DNA of 64,000 bases, from assembly GCA_001839685.1 (NCBI GenBank), contig MLAK01000046.1:1-64000 (forward strand), given 5' to 3'. A program made the translations under genes and the position numbers. The notes beneath the pieces were generated by a model. That model was not told where the DNA came from. It did not search any database and worked only from the letters and a program-made list of their open reading frames with translations. Positions 9,271 to 18,290 of this stretch are shown here, piece by piece; position 1 is the first letter of the stretch, and every line of letters starts with the position of its first letter. Source of the DNA: Tritrichomonas foetus (Eukaryota; Parabasalia; Tritrichomonadida; Tritrichomonadidae).

Positions 9271-11595
9271 TCATTTCTTAGCTCTCTTGCCTCTTCTTGG
9301 AGGATTCTTTGACTTCTTAGGTGAAGAAGGTTCTTTGATTGCAGGTGCGGGTGCCTGTGGTGAAGCATTTTCATCTCCATCCGCATTTTCTTCTTTAATT
9401 TCGTCCTTTCCTTCTTCTTTAGATTCAATTGCAGGAGGTACATCAATTGTTGGTGAAAGATCCTTCTTTGAAGTAGTTGCAGAAGGAGCAGAAGAAGTTG
9501 GTGGTTGAAGGCTTTTCTTTGAAGTTGTTGCTGATTCTGTTGCACTTTTTCCTTTTGTTAATTTCGAGCCTGCTCCTTTCTTTGGTGATTTCTTTCTTCC
9601 ACTTTTTCCTCCTTTCTTTCCGCCTTTCTTTGGTGAAGGATTTTCTGCTTCTCTTGCTGCAGCTTCTTCAGCTTGCTTTCTTAATTCTTCATCTGCAATT
9701 TCTTGTTTCTTTTGTTCATAAGCACCTTCAAAAAGTGATCTCATATCTCTGTACTTCATTTTTGCTGCCTCAAGTTGATTTGCCCAATTTTTGGTTTCTT
9801 CGATATCAGTTTTTTCAAGATCAGCGATTGCTTTTGTTAAATTCTTAAGAACTTTACATTCGCGTTGAAAGTTCGCCATTTCTCTTTCATTTTTATTCGC
9901 AAGTGCTGAAATTTCAGCTTCCATAATGTTACATTGTCCTTGAATCTTATCATTTTCGGCACGACATTCATTTTGTTGTTTTTGTACATCATTTGTAATA
10001 TCTTCAAGTTCTTTTTCAAGATCGGCATAATGCTTATCTCTGTCAATTTCGGCTTGTCTAAAGTTATCATGACCTTCTGCTAACTCCTTAATTAAATGTT
10101 CAATCATTAATCTTTCGTCAGTAATTGCTGCACGTGTATCTCTTAATTCTCCTTCAACTTCAGCCATTACAATACAAGCTTCTTCAATTCTCTTTTTCTG
10201 ACCATCACGCCACATTCTTTGGTTTTCTTTAACGAGACGTTGAATTTCTGTGAAGACTTTGAAATCAATATCATTATATTCAATATTCAATGACAATAAT
10301 TTTTGGTTATCTGAAACAGCATGTTGAATAACAACACCATTTCGAATAAGATTGTTTTTAGCAGAAAATCGTTCAACATTTGGTGACACGGAAAGAGCAG
10401 GGAAAAGTTGTTCAGCTCCTTCATCACCAATTTCACAGAGCTCTAAATCAACATCTTTTAATAATGGATGATTTTTAATCACATTGGCGAATTTTACAGC
10501 ACCTTCATCACGGATTGGATTATGTCCAAAGTTTACTTTTGTTACTGATTCATTTTTTTCAAATTCTTGACAAAATTCTGCAAATCCTGAAGATTCTATT
10601 TTACATTGAACAAAAGTTAAGGTGCGCATCTTATCGTTAGTTGCAAGGGCTGGTCCTAAAGGAATTAATCCTTTTCCACCTATAGGATTATTTGAAAGAT
10701 TTATTTCTTGAAGGGAAGAAACCGAATTTGTGAGTGGGACAGAAATGGCATTTGTGAAACGTGAAGTTAAACTATTTCCAGAAAGGTCAATTGATTGAAT
10801 AGTTTTGCATTCTGTCAAAAAGTGAGCAAAAGTATTTGAAATATCATCTTTTAGATGATTATTCGCAAAATTGATTTCTCTGAGATTAGAATTAATGCTA
10901 GCTTTAAGAATTGCTGCAGCTCCACGTGTTTGAATATTATTATTTGATAAATTCAAAACTTGTAATGAATGATTATTCATCAATCCATTTGCGAGATATT
11001 GAACAGTATCTGCATTTATTTCCGTCATTGATAAATCGAGCTCTTCCAATACATTATTACTATAAAGCATTCCTTGGACATCTCTTAATGTTTGTAATCC
11101 AAATGCATTCCGTGAGACGCCGCTGGTTGATCCAACACGAAGGGATATCAACGATTTGTTCTTTGCAAGAGCTTGGAAAATAGCCGAGCCACCCTCATCG
11201 CTGATTGCATTGGACGAAAGATCGAGTGAAATAATGTGATCCGCTTGAAGAATTAAATCGGCCATTGAAAAAGCTCCATAATTTCCAAGGTTATTTCCAC
11301 TCATACTGATGACTCGAATATTTAAATGGCTGAAAATGACTTCTGCAACAACACTTGAAGCCTTTGGACCAAGGGAGCAGGAGTCCATTTCGAACACTTT
11401 GTAGAATGGCTTCTTTGTTTGATGTTTTAAAAAGCGCTGGAAAAGCTTTTCCGAATATTTAATTTTGAAATCTTCACATTTCGCAATGAAAATTCTTTGA
11501 AAATCTTCATCATCAATCGTGCATCGTCCGAATATTGTCTGTCTTTGGGCAGTCGTTAAGCCCTCATAGAGGTCGATATTTTCTGTTTCATCCAT
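9271..11595 (-). CDS. Leucine-rich repeat (RNI-type) and coiled-coil protein
   Basis: 774 residues. Residues 1-75 form a helical cap. About a dozen ribonuclease-inhibitor-type LRRs follow (75-450), seen in VISMSGNNLGNYGAFSMADLI, ISLDLSSNAISDEGG and LQVLNLSNNNIQTRGAAAIL. A coiled coil spans about 455-645. The Lys/Pro/Ser-rich basic tail has KKGGKKGGKSGRKKSPKK and similar blocks. The N-terminal LRR plus C-terminal coiled-coil layout recalls centrosomal LRRC45 and axonemal LRR proteins, which would suit a flagellate, but no diagnostic motif settles it. The basic tail could bind microtubules or nucleic acid (inference). The gene is divergent from the next gene with 351 bases between their starts. 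Confidence 0.8.
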   Translation of the reverse strand: MDETENIDLYEGLTTAQRQTIFGRCTIDDEDFQRIFIAKCEDFKIKYSEKLFQRFLKHQTKKPFYKVFEMDSCSLGPKASSVVAEVIFSHLNIRVISMSGNNLGNYGAFSMADLILQADHIISLDLSSNAISDEGGSAIFQALAKNKSLISLRVGSTSGVSRNAFGLQTLRDVQGMLYSNNVLEELDLSMTEINADTVQYLANGLMNNHSLQVLNLSNNNIQTRGAAAILKASINSNLREINFANNHLKDDISNTFAHFLTECKTIQSIDLSGNSLTSRFTNAISVPLTNSVSSLQEINLSNNPIGGKGLIPLGPALATNDKMRTLTFVQCKIESSGFAEFCQEFEKNESVTKVNFGHNPIRDEGAVKFANVIKNHPLLKDVDLELCEIGDEGAEQLFPALSVSPNVERFSAKNNLIRNGVVIQHAVSDNQKLLSLNIEYNDIDFKVFTEIQRLVKENQRMWRDGQKKRIEEACIVMAEVEGELRDTRAAITDERLMIEHLIKELAEGHDNFRQAEIDRDKHYADLEKELEDITNDVQKQQNECRAENDKIQGQCNIMEAEISALANKNEREMANFQRECKVLKNLTKAIADLEKTDIEETKNWANQLEAAKMKYRDMRSLFEGAYEQKKQEIADEELRKQAEEAAAREAENPSPKKGGKKGGKSGRKKSPKKGAGSKLTKGKSATESATTSKKSLQPPTSSAPSATTSKKDLSPTIDVPPAIESKEEGKDEIKEENADGDENASPQAPAPAIKEPSSPKKSKNPPRRGKRAKK

Positions 11596-11946
11596 TATTT
11601 TCTATTTAATTTCTCTTCTTTTGAATTCGAAGCTTCGAATATTTTTTAACGTATGTTTTTCTGTTTTTTAGAAGTAAACGGTTTCCTATTATTTTGACCA
11701 AATATGTTCACAAATTGATAACATGTTACCATGGTTTTACTATGGAGACAATGGAATTACCCCGAATAATAGCAAAATAGATTTCAAGATTTAGTCATCA
11801 CAATATGAAATCTATACAGAGAATCTGGAAAATCATTCATTTCTCAAAATCATTCATTTCTGTTTATATTTGGCTGTTTAATTTTGAGCATATATTTGGT
11901 CATTTGATTTAATCGTTAGTGATCGTTTAAAAAATCCAGAAAAAGA
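11596..11946. promoter_or_regulatory. Divergent promoter region
   Basis: 351 bases between two divergent start codons. A TCATTTGATT initiator-like site at 11900-11905 would give the plus-strand gene a 45-base leader. No clear initiator was found for the LRR gene. Confidence 0.35.
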
Positions 11947-13245
11947 ATGTCATCCTCTTTATCTCACGCCCAGCCCCCTCTCCTTTCGTTAAATGTCCGA
12001 AGAACAGTTGACGCCATCATTGAGATGGACACTGAAGAAGCCCAGTCAGTAATCGCACAGCCGCTCATTCCAAAACCAACAAAAGACGAATCTGCGCCGC
12101 AGGATCATCAAGAAGAAATCAAAGCAATTCATGAAATTTTAGAACAACAATGTTTTGCATTCGTTGCCTTTCACAATCACATCAAAGACGCGAGGGAAGT
12201 TCAAATGAATCAAATGAAAGAATTTCAAACACGAGCAAATTCAATTGCAAGTCGTATTCAAAATCTTTCGTCCACCTTATTCAATAAAGTTCACGAACTC
12301 AACCACAGAATCGATATAATTCAAAGAACTTTAGCGCCAAAACCAATTTTCAGAAAATTGCTTCCTCCGAATGAATTTGGTCGAATTACTGGAATCAATA
12401 CAATAGATAATTTTATTTCTTTAACAACAGCAACTGGCCATTTAATTATATTGGATAGAGAAAACTTTGAAATTATAGAAACGTTTCAGCCACTTCCAAA
12501 TGAATCTTTATTTTTTCCATCTTTTATTCGCCGGCAAAATAATATAATTGGTTTGTTTTGCGTAACATCAAATCGTAACCTATTTTTTTCAACACCTGTC
12601 ACAAATCCTCCTTCGAATTGTTTTAAAGAAAAAGTAGAATGCTATGCAGTTGCAGATAACAGTAATGCTCATAGTGCATTTGATGTTGTTCTCGGCCATC
12701 ATCAATTCGTGAACTTTTGTTTAATAAACACAGAAAATTCTAAGGAAATAATAAGTGTTGGAACAACTAAAAATCTACGTGGAACAGTTACACATATTGT
12801 TGTTGATGATGATCATGATGCTGTTTATTTGCTTACATCTAAACGTTATTATTATAGTATTTCTGCATCTACTTTTCAAACTATCACCAGTACAAATTTC
12901 CAAAATCCTTTAATGCAAATTGCATTAACAAGAATATTTATTGTTGTTTCATGCGCACCAAATGATATTATATTAGCCGAAAGAAATCGTGAGAAATTTA
13001 ATCAGATTTATAGATTTGATGTGTCTGCGGGATTAAGAAGACTTTGTACATCAGATAAATCACTCTTTGTAATAACGAAAAAACAACAAATTGAAAAAAG
13101 AACTTTAAGCAAACCTTTAGAGAGCCAAAGTATTTGTGAACCTGAAGCTGCTGATTATGACCCTAGAGAATATATTGGTGCGATTCATTGCGATGGTAGT
13201 GATATTTATCTTGCCCATGGAAATAGAATTAGTTTATGGATTTGA
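11947..13245 (+). CDS. Coiled-coil plus propeller-like protein, unknown
   Basis: 432 residues. Residues 1-60 are probably disordered, 60-130 form a helical/coiled-coil segment (QNLSSTLFNKVHELNHRIDIIQ), and 140-432 is rich in short hydrophobic beta strands of about 45-residue spacing (GHLIILDRENFEIIETFQ, AVYLLTSKRYYYSIS, KSLFVITKKQQIEKRTL, GSDIYLAHGNRISLWI), as expected for a degenerate beta-propeller. I cannot name a family. A helical segment plus propeller is common in vesicle-coat and nuclear-pore subunits, but this is architecture only. The start is the only ATG before the open frame. Convergent with the UAP fusion gene. Confidence 0.7.
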   Translation: MSSSLSHAQPPLLSLNVRRTVDAIIEMDTEEAQSVIAQPLIPKPTKDESAPQDHQEEIKAIHEILEQQCFAFVAFHNHIKDAREVQMNQMKEFQTRANSIASRIQNLSSTLFNKVHELNHRIDIIQRTLAPKPIFRKLLPPNEFGRITGINTIDNFISLTTATGHLIILDRENFEIIETFQPLPNESLFFPSFIRRQNNIIGLFCVTSNRNLFFSTPVTNPPSNCFKEKVECYAVADNSNAHSAFDVVLGHHQFVNFCLINTENSKEIISVGTTKNLRGTVTHIVVDDDHDAVYLLTSKRYYYSISASTFQTITSTNFQNPLMQIALTRIFIVVSCAPNDIILAERNREKFNQIYRFDVSAGLRRLCTSDKSLFVITKKQQIEKRTLSKPLESQSICEPEAADYDPREYIGAIHCDGSDIYLAHGNRISLWI

Positions 13246-13482
13246 TCAAAATTGTTTTCTGTTTTTTGCATATGTTTTTATTAGTAAATAAAAAATTTTT
13301 CTAAATTCTAGTCTTTTGTTGTAAATAATCTATTTCGAATTAGGTATACTTTATACAATAAGATCCATTTTACTGATGATGATTTAGAATTGTAATCTAG
13401 TTAGAGATGTAAAAAATTGATGATTAAAGAGAAAATAAGCAATTAGAAAAATCAGCTAATAAATAATCCAAAAGTTATTTAC

Positions 13483-15315
13483 TTATATTGCTATTGGAAG
13501 GACAACCATTGCCAATCTGATATCTTCAAGTCCTTCACCAGCATAAGTTGTTTCAGGTAGGAATTCAAGATGTCCTTCTCCTTCACAAGCAATTCCTGCA
13601 TCAGCGGCCCATTTCTTATGAAGTTGATCCATAAGTTCAATAGAAATTTCTGATGTATCTAATTGAGATCCATTTGGCAACTTAATTTGTCCAAATTCTT
13701 CTTCTCTGATACATTCAAGGATAACGGGAGTTTCTGCATATTGAAGAGCATCTGATAAAAACTTCTTCTGTTTACATACTTCAACTTCAACTTTTTCACC
13801 ATTTTCACCAACAATTATTTCTTTTCTAGTGACAAAATGATCTTTCATATAATTTTCATCGTTATCTTGAGATAATAATGATTCAACGATACGTTCAATC
13901 ACATCAAAATTGAACATGTAAAGGTTAGAATTGCACCATATATGCTTTAATTCATCTTCTTTTGGAATTTCCGAAAAATCAACGATTGTTGGTTTTCCAT
14001 CCACATTAACAATTGGTTGATAATGTTCAAATGGCATTCTATGGATCGCTTTGACTGCAATATCACCTTCTTCATACATCATAGCTCCAACAAAATAGGG
14101 GTCAGCTGGTTTTGCTAAAATATTATCAACATTATGAATGTCAACATATTGAACGCCCCGTTTTCTCATATCTTCCAATGCACCACATTCATATAATGCT
14201 TCGAAAAGAGATCCACTTCCACTTGATGCTGTTAAAACATTCCATTTTTCTCTTAATGCAAACTTGTTATTATATTTAACTGGGTTTTCTCTTTGTTGTA
14301 CAAGCATGACATGTTCTAACCCAAAATAATTGTGTTTAATTAAATATGCAGCAATTGCAGAATGTGTTGAGTCATTTGTAACAATATAAACTGGAGCATC
14401 TGGCGTATTTTGACCATAACTGTTAAACATTTTTACCAATTTTTTAATTCTTCTCATTTGTAATTCCAAAAGTGTCATTTTAGATGGAATTTGAAGGTTC
14501 ATTAACGCTTTAGGTGAGTTTAAATTAAGCTTCTTTCCATTTCCACCAGTTAGTAATAAAACAGCAACTTCACCTCTCCGGATTGCATCAACACCACAAA
14601 CATAAACATCTTCACTGTTTTCACTATAATCAACTGGTTCTGAAAACACTTCAATTTTTTTGTGATTTTGAGTATTTTCTGTGCTTGGAGTTTCTTTATT
14701 AAAATCATATGAATTGATTTTTGATGTAAGGTTTGAATGCTGAAGTGAAGTGAGATCATGGGAAAATTGAATCAATTCTGATGGTACTTCCTGTTTCGAT
14801 TCGGGAAGTGGGTAAAAGTTGAAGGGGATGAGGGCTACACCAACCGAACTCCTCACGAGGTCACATATTGTGAGTGCGCTTCCTGTTGCGATTGAAACGA
14901 GTCCATTTTCTTCATTCTCGACAATTTCATTTATATCTCGCCCGTCTTCAATTTCAAAGCAAAGATCGTCTGGAAGTGGGTACTTTGCTGACGTTCCAAA
15001 GCCAAATTTGTGGTGCAAACCATCAGAAACTGCTGCGAAAGAAAACCCATAAAATAAATCAAATTCTCGTTCAATTCCGCTGACAATTGAAATGTAATAA
15101 TCTGCTTTTTCTATCCTTGAATTGTAAATGCGTGCAACTGCGGCTTGTTTTGTAGATTGTAAATTGGTATAAATTCGATTTACATTTCCTTCTGATTCGA
15201 TTGAAAATTCAACTTTTCCATCAAGCGTTTTGTGCAAAACTTCTTCAACTGCTGATATAATTTTGGAATCGCCACTGCAAACTACAAATTTCATGAAACT
15301 TTTTTTTAAGGGCAT
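13483..15315 (-). CDS. DUF84 (ITPase-like) fused to UDP-N-acetylhexosamine pyrophosphorylase
   Basis: 610 residues with two domains. Residues 8-168 resemble the DUF84/YjjX inosine-xanthosine triphosphatase family: KFVVCSGDSKI, AVARIYNSRIEKADYYISIVSGIE, the lone strand pattern GFSFAAVSDG, and TGSALTICDLVRSSVGVALIPF. After a Ser/Thr/Asn linker (170-235), residues 240-610 match UDPGP-family enzymes of the UAP1/AGX type: GEVAVLLLTGGNGKKL (sugar-nucleotide loop), PKALMNLQIPSKMTLLELQMRRI, the active-site NVDNILAKPADPYFVG, and the C-terminal TYAGEGLE. UAP1 makes UDP-GlcNAc from UTP and GlcNAc-1-phosphate for glycans and GPI. The loop reads TGGNGKK rather than the usual AGGQGTR, so the Arg is changed. 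In the DUF84 half the expected acidic residues (family SEET and AIE positions) appear replaced, so it may be inactive. A second Met lies at codon 8. Confidence 0.8.
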   Translation of the reverse strand: MPLKKSFMKFVVCSGDSKIISAVEEVLHKTLDGKVEFSIESEGNVNRIYTNLQSTKQAAVARIYNSRIEKADYYISIVSGIEREFDLFYGFSFAAVSDGLHHKFGFGTSAKYPLPDDLCFEIEDGRDINEIVENEENGLVSIATGSALTICDLVRSSVGVALIPFNFYPLPESKQEVPSELIQFSHDLTSLQHSNLTSKINSYDFNKETPSTENTQNHKKIEVFSEPVDYSENSEDVYVCGVDAIRRGEVAVLLLTGGNGKKLNLNSPKALMNLQIPSKMTLLELQMRRIKKLVKMFNSYGQNTPDAPVYIVTNDSTHSAIAAYLIKHNYFGLEHVMLVQQRENPVKYNNKFALREKWNVLTASSGSGSLFEALYECGALEDMRKRGVQYVDIHNVDNILAKPADPYFVGAMMYEEGDIAVKAIHRMPFEHYQPIVNVDGKPTIVDFSEIPKEDELKHIWCNSNLYMFNFDVIERIVESLLSQDNDENYMKDHFVTRKEIIVGENGEKVEVEVCKQKKFLSDALQYAETPVILECIREEEFGQIKLPNGSQLDTSEISIELMDQLHKKWAADAGIACEGEGHLEFLPETTYAGEGLEDIRLAMVVLPIAI

Positions 15316-15342
15316 AGTTTAGCAAGAGATGGTTATATTTAT
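15306..15342 (-). repeat. Inverted repeat copy A (UAP start region)
   Basis: 37 bases covering the UAP ATG, its first codons and 27 bases upstream. They occur again, exactly and in the opposite orientation, at 16651-16687. Confidence 0.85.
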
Positions 15343-16387
15343 TTGAGAGAAATAGGTTGTTTATCGATATCTTCGGGGAAAATTTATGAAATCAATTGTT
15401 AACTTAGTTTAAAGAATATATAGACGTAGTTAATAAAGATGAAATCATAATAATAATTTATTTCGTTTTTATTCCACACTTTTGGATGACATGCTTGGGG
15501 GAAATTGAAACTTTTTGTAAGTGTTTACAATTTACAAAATAATTAACAGAATATTTTGTAAATATAAAATAGAATTATCTTTTTATTTTATCTATAATAT
15601 TTTATTATATTCTGATATAGCTTTTTATATTTGATGTTTTATATGATATATTTTTTTCAGCATATTATATTGGAGTGAAAAGTGGATTCATTAAAAAAAG
15701 AAGAAAATGATTGAAAAAATTGAATGCTATTCAAAGAAAAAATTTTTATCATTCATCTGAGTACTTCGAATATAGAAAAGCATTGCGAAAACAAATCAAA
15801 AAACCATTAGACATGAAAGCATCTCTTTATAAACCCAATCCCTACATCTAGAGTTAACCAGTAAATGAAATAATCATATGATTAGTAAAAATTATTAGTT
15901 TCCTATTTTTCCCAGTAACAGACATTTCAAGTCCTAAATTTTACATATCAAATTATCTTGTGAATTTCAGAAAGATAGATAATGACTATACTAAAAAAAA
16001 TTGAATGAAAATAAAATATGAATAAATTTAATTTGATTTAAATCATTAATATTATTATTTTACATCTCATGCAGCTATTAACTAATAATATAATATATCT
16101 TATTACAATATTAACACTATATTAATTAGATATCAAAAGATATTTCAAATATAAATTTTCTGATGGTAACTTTTTCAGAAAATGATTATTTTTAATTTGT
16201 GAGGCCCCAAAAATGGACTGTTTAAAACATCTTTATCCAATTTATTTTCTGCATATAATAATAAATAAATTTAATTACCCATTAGAATACAAATACAAAT
16301 ACATAGCAACAATATAAGAATTATTTATTTCTTCCAGTTGGGGATACTTAAACAACCAATTTTAAAAAATTTATTCCGGCATTATCG
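15343..16387. other. Gene-poor intergenic tract
   Basis: Very AT-rich spacer upstream of the UAP fusion gene, with homopolymers and TATA-like runs around 15590-15660 and 16040-16130. No convincing gene, RNA or tandem repeat. Confidence 0.35.
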
Positions 16388-16504
16388 TCATCTATCAAAA
16401 ATCGTTAGCAGGCAACTTAAATCATTCATAGGAATGTCTACAACTTGACGTCGAGCTTTCTCAGCCACGAAAAAATAATTGATGATGGAATCTTCATTTC
16501 TCAT
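16388..16504 (-). CDS. Candidate microprotein, 38 residues
   Basis: A 38-codon frame starting MRNEDSIINYFF and ending LLTIFDR, with a stop at 16388-16390. The DNA is GC-richer than the flanks and uses ordinary coding-like triplets (GCT GAG AAA GCT CGA CGT CAA). The ATG is preceded by TTATCATC, similar to the context of the FHA-RING gene start. No family is recognised. It may be a real short gene, a decayed remnant or chance. Confidence 0.25.
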   Translation of the reverse strand: MRNEDSIINYFFVAEKARRQVVDIPMNDLSCLLTIFDR

Positions 16505-16650
16505 GATGATAACATTTAACTGATATTTCAGATTTATCAGCTATAATAAAACTATAAAATCATATTTAGGACATCGAACAGGTTTTTGGGATTACATTTT
16601 TCTATTTAATTGGAATGTTTGACCATCCATGGAGAAATTAAGGCCAAAAT

Positions 16651-16687
16651 ATAAATATAACCATCTCTTGCTAAACTATGCCCTTAA
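16651..16687 (+). repeat. Inverted repeat copy B (displaced UAP start)
   Basis: Exact 37-base copy of the UAP upstream and start region (ATG CCC TTA), here on the plus strand. After the third codon the similarity ends and the frame runs only 35 codons, so this is a displaced promoter/start fragment, not a gene. Confidence 0.85.
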
Positions 16688-16880
16688 TCAATGATAAAAG
16701 ACGATTATCTACAACAACTTTTTCAGTGTATATATGGTTAAACAATCTGATTTTAGAACCATATAAACTCCGAAAAAGTTTTTAAATAAAGCTTTTTCTA
16801 TGTATATCTAGCTGTTATTTGAATATTAATGACCAATTAATAGTTTTTAAGATGAAATAATAATGGTCAATTTTCGCCTT

Positions 16881-16890
16881 GGACGATAGC
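16881..16890 (+). promoter_or_regulatory. Possible Myb-type M3 element (ACGATA)
   Basis: GGACGATAGC lies 18 bases before the ATG at 16908. The core ACGATA matches the Myb recognition element described for trichomonad promoters. No TCAY initiator is nearer. Confidence 0.3.
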
Positions 16891-16907
16891 TATTAAGTTG
16901 AGTGGAA

Positions 16908-17747
16908 ATGACTACCGAAGAGAAAGTTATTACAATCAATATAAAAGTCCTTGGCAGTGAAGTTGAGCATCAGTTGTCTGTTCCACTCAACCTTACTATT
17001 CAATCCCTTAAAGAACTCATCACCGACTTTTGCGATTTCCCAATCGATAGCATCCGTCTAATCTTCCGCGGAAGATCGCTTCAAAACGCCGAAACAATCT
17101 CACATTATAACATTGAGGATGGTCACACGATTATCGTTCACGGATCGAAAAAAGCGAACAAAGATAAAAATGAAGATCCACCAGCTCCAAACCAGCCAAA
17201 TCCACCTCCGCAACTTCAGCCACAAAATCCCTCGCTTCCTCCTCTCCCGCGAAACGAAGTAACAGATGTGAAAAGAGATTTAAGCCATATCCAATATCAA
17301 ATCGCATTATTGATACAAAACGGAGCCGATCTACAGAACAAAATCGCAACATCTTCAAATCCGAACGAAATCAACGACGCAATTTTGAAATTTGCCACAG
17401 AAAATAAAAATGCAATGGCTCAACTTTATCCGCAAATCCAGTCACTGAAAAACAAGCATTTCGTCGCAAATAACAATAGAGTCGAAGTTGGGGCACCTCC
17501 ACCACCAGCAGAGGCCGCCAATTCAAATCAATCTGATTCATCAAATAATTCTTCAACAAATGAATCAAATTCACAAAATCAAAACACAAATCAAAACCAA
17601 ACAGATGCACAACCGCAAAACCCGGCGAGGCCCGTTGTTGAAGATATTTTTTCGCCATTTGAGCGCGCATTGGTTCAACAACAAGCTGCCACTTTGGCCC
17701 AGTATGTAAGCGAGAATCATTTGGATGAGGCCTACACTTCACCTTAA
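16908..17747 (+). CDS. Ubiquitin-like domain protein, Pro/Gln-rich
   Basis: 279 residues. Residues 6-76 form a ubiquitin-like beta-grasp: ITINIKVLGSEVEHQLSVP, SLKELITDFCDFPIDSIRLIFRGRSLQ and YNIEDGHTIIVHG. There is no C-terminal Gly-Gly, so it is an integral UBL adaptor, not a conjugated modifier. The rest has a Pro/Gln-rich linker, a helical middle (120-185) and an Asn/Gln/Ser-rich tail ending DIFSPFERALVQQQ. The layout resembles BAG6/Scythe or ubiquilin-type shuttle proteins that link substrates to the proteasome, but no UBA or BAG domain was recognised. The frame also allows a GTG two codons upstream; ATG at 16908 is taken. The stop reads into TTAAATAATTTG, the same 12 bases that follow ribosomal protein P2. 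Confidence 0.8.
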   Translation: MTTEEKVITINIKVLGSEVEHQLSVPLNLTIQSLKELITDFCDFPIDSIRLIFRGRSLQNAETISHYNIEDGHTIIVHGSKKANKDKNEDPPAPNQPNPPPQLQPQNPSLPPLPRNEVTDVKRDLSHIQYQIALLIQNGADLQNKIATSSNPNEINDAILKFATENKNAMAQLYPQIQSLKNKHFVANNNRVEVGAPPPPAEAANSNQSDSSNNSSTNESNSQNQNTNQNQTDAQPQNPARPVVEDIFSPFERALVQQQAATLAQYVSENHLDEAYTSP

Positions 17748-18290
17748 ATAATTTGTGAAAATTGGAAGAATTTGACAATTTTTTTTATTTGATTATTTTA
17801 TATTAAATATTTATATTTTATTCGTGTATTTTTTCTTATTTATCTTTCTCTTTGACAGCAAAATTTGCTAAATTATGCAACAAAACCTTTTAATATTATT
17901 ATTTTTGTTGTTGTTGTGTCATTAAAATGAGGAATTAATTATGTTATTGATGATTAATATCTCTTTAATAATATGCTGTGTGTTAATTTATGGATTTTTC
18001 CTTAGCTTTGTGGTTGAAATCCATATGTTTTTATTGTAGTATTTGATATAAAATTGAAAAGCAATGTTTATCCATAACTATAAGGAATCATCATATCTGT
18101 GATCATTAAAATTCGATTCAATTTTATGGAAATGAAACCAATATTTCTTGCTGGAAGATCAGATTACATTACACTTCATATTTATAGCCTTAAATACTTA
18201 ATTATGAACTTTGAATATTATAATGATAAAAATATATAAAAAAATGATAAATCAAATTGAACATAAAAATATAATTTATTACTATAAAAA
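17748..18290. other. Intergenic between convergent genes
   Basis: 543 bases of AT-rich 3' flank. Contains TTATTATTATTTTTGTTGTTG-like simple sequence near 17893-17917. No gene seen. Confidence 0.35.
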
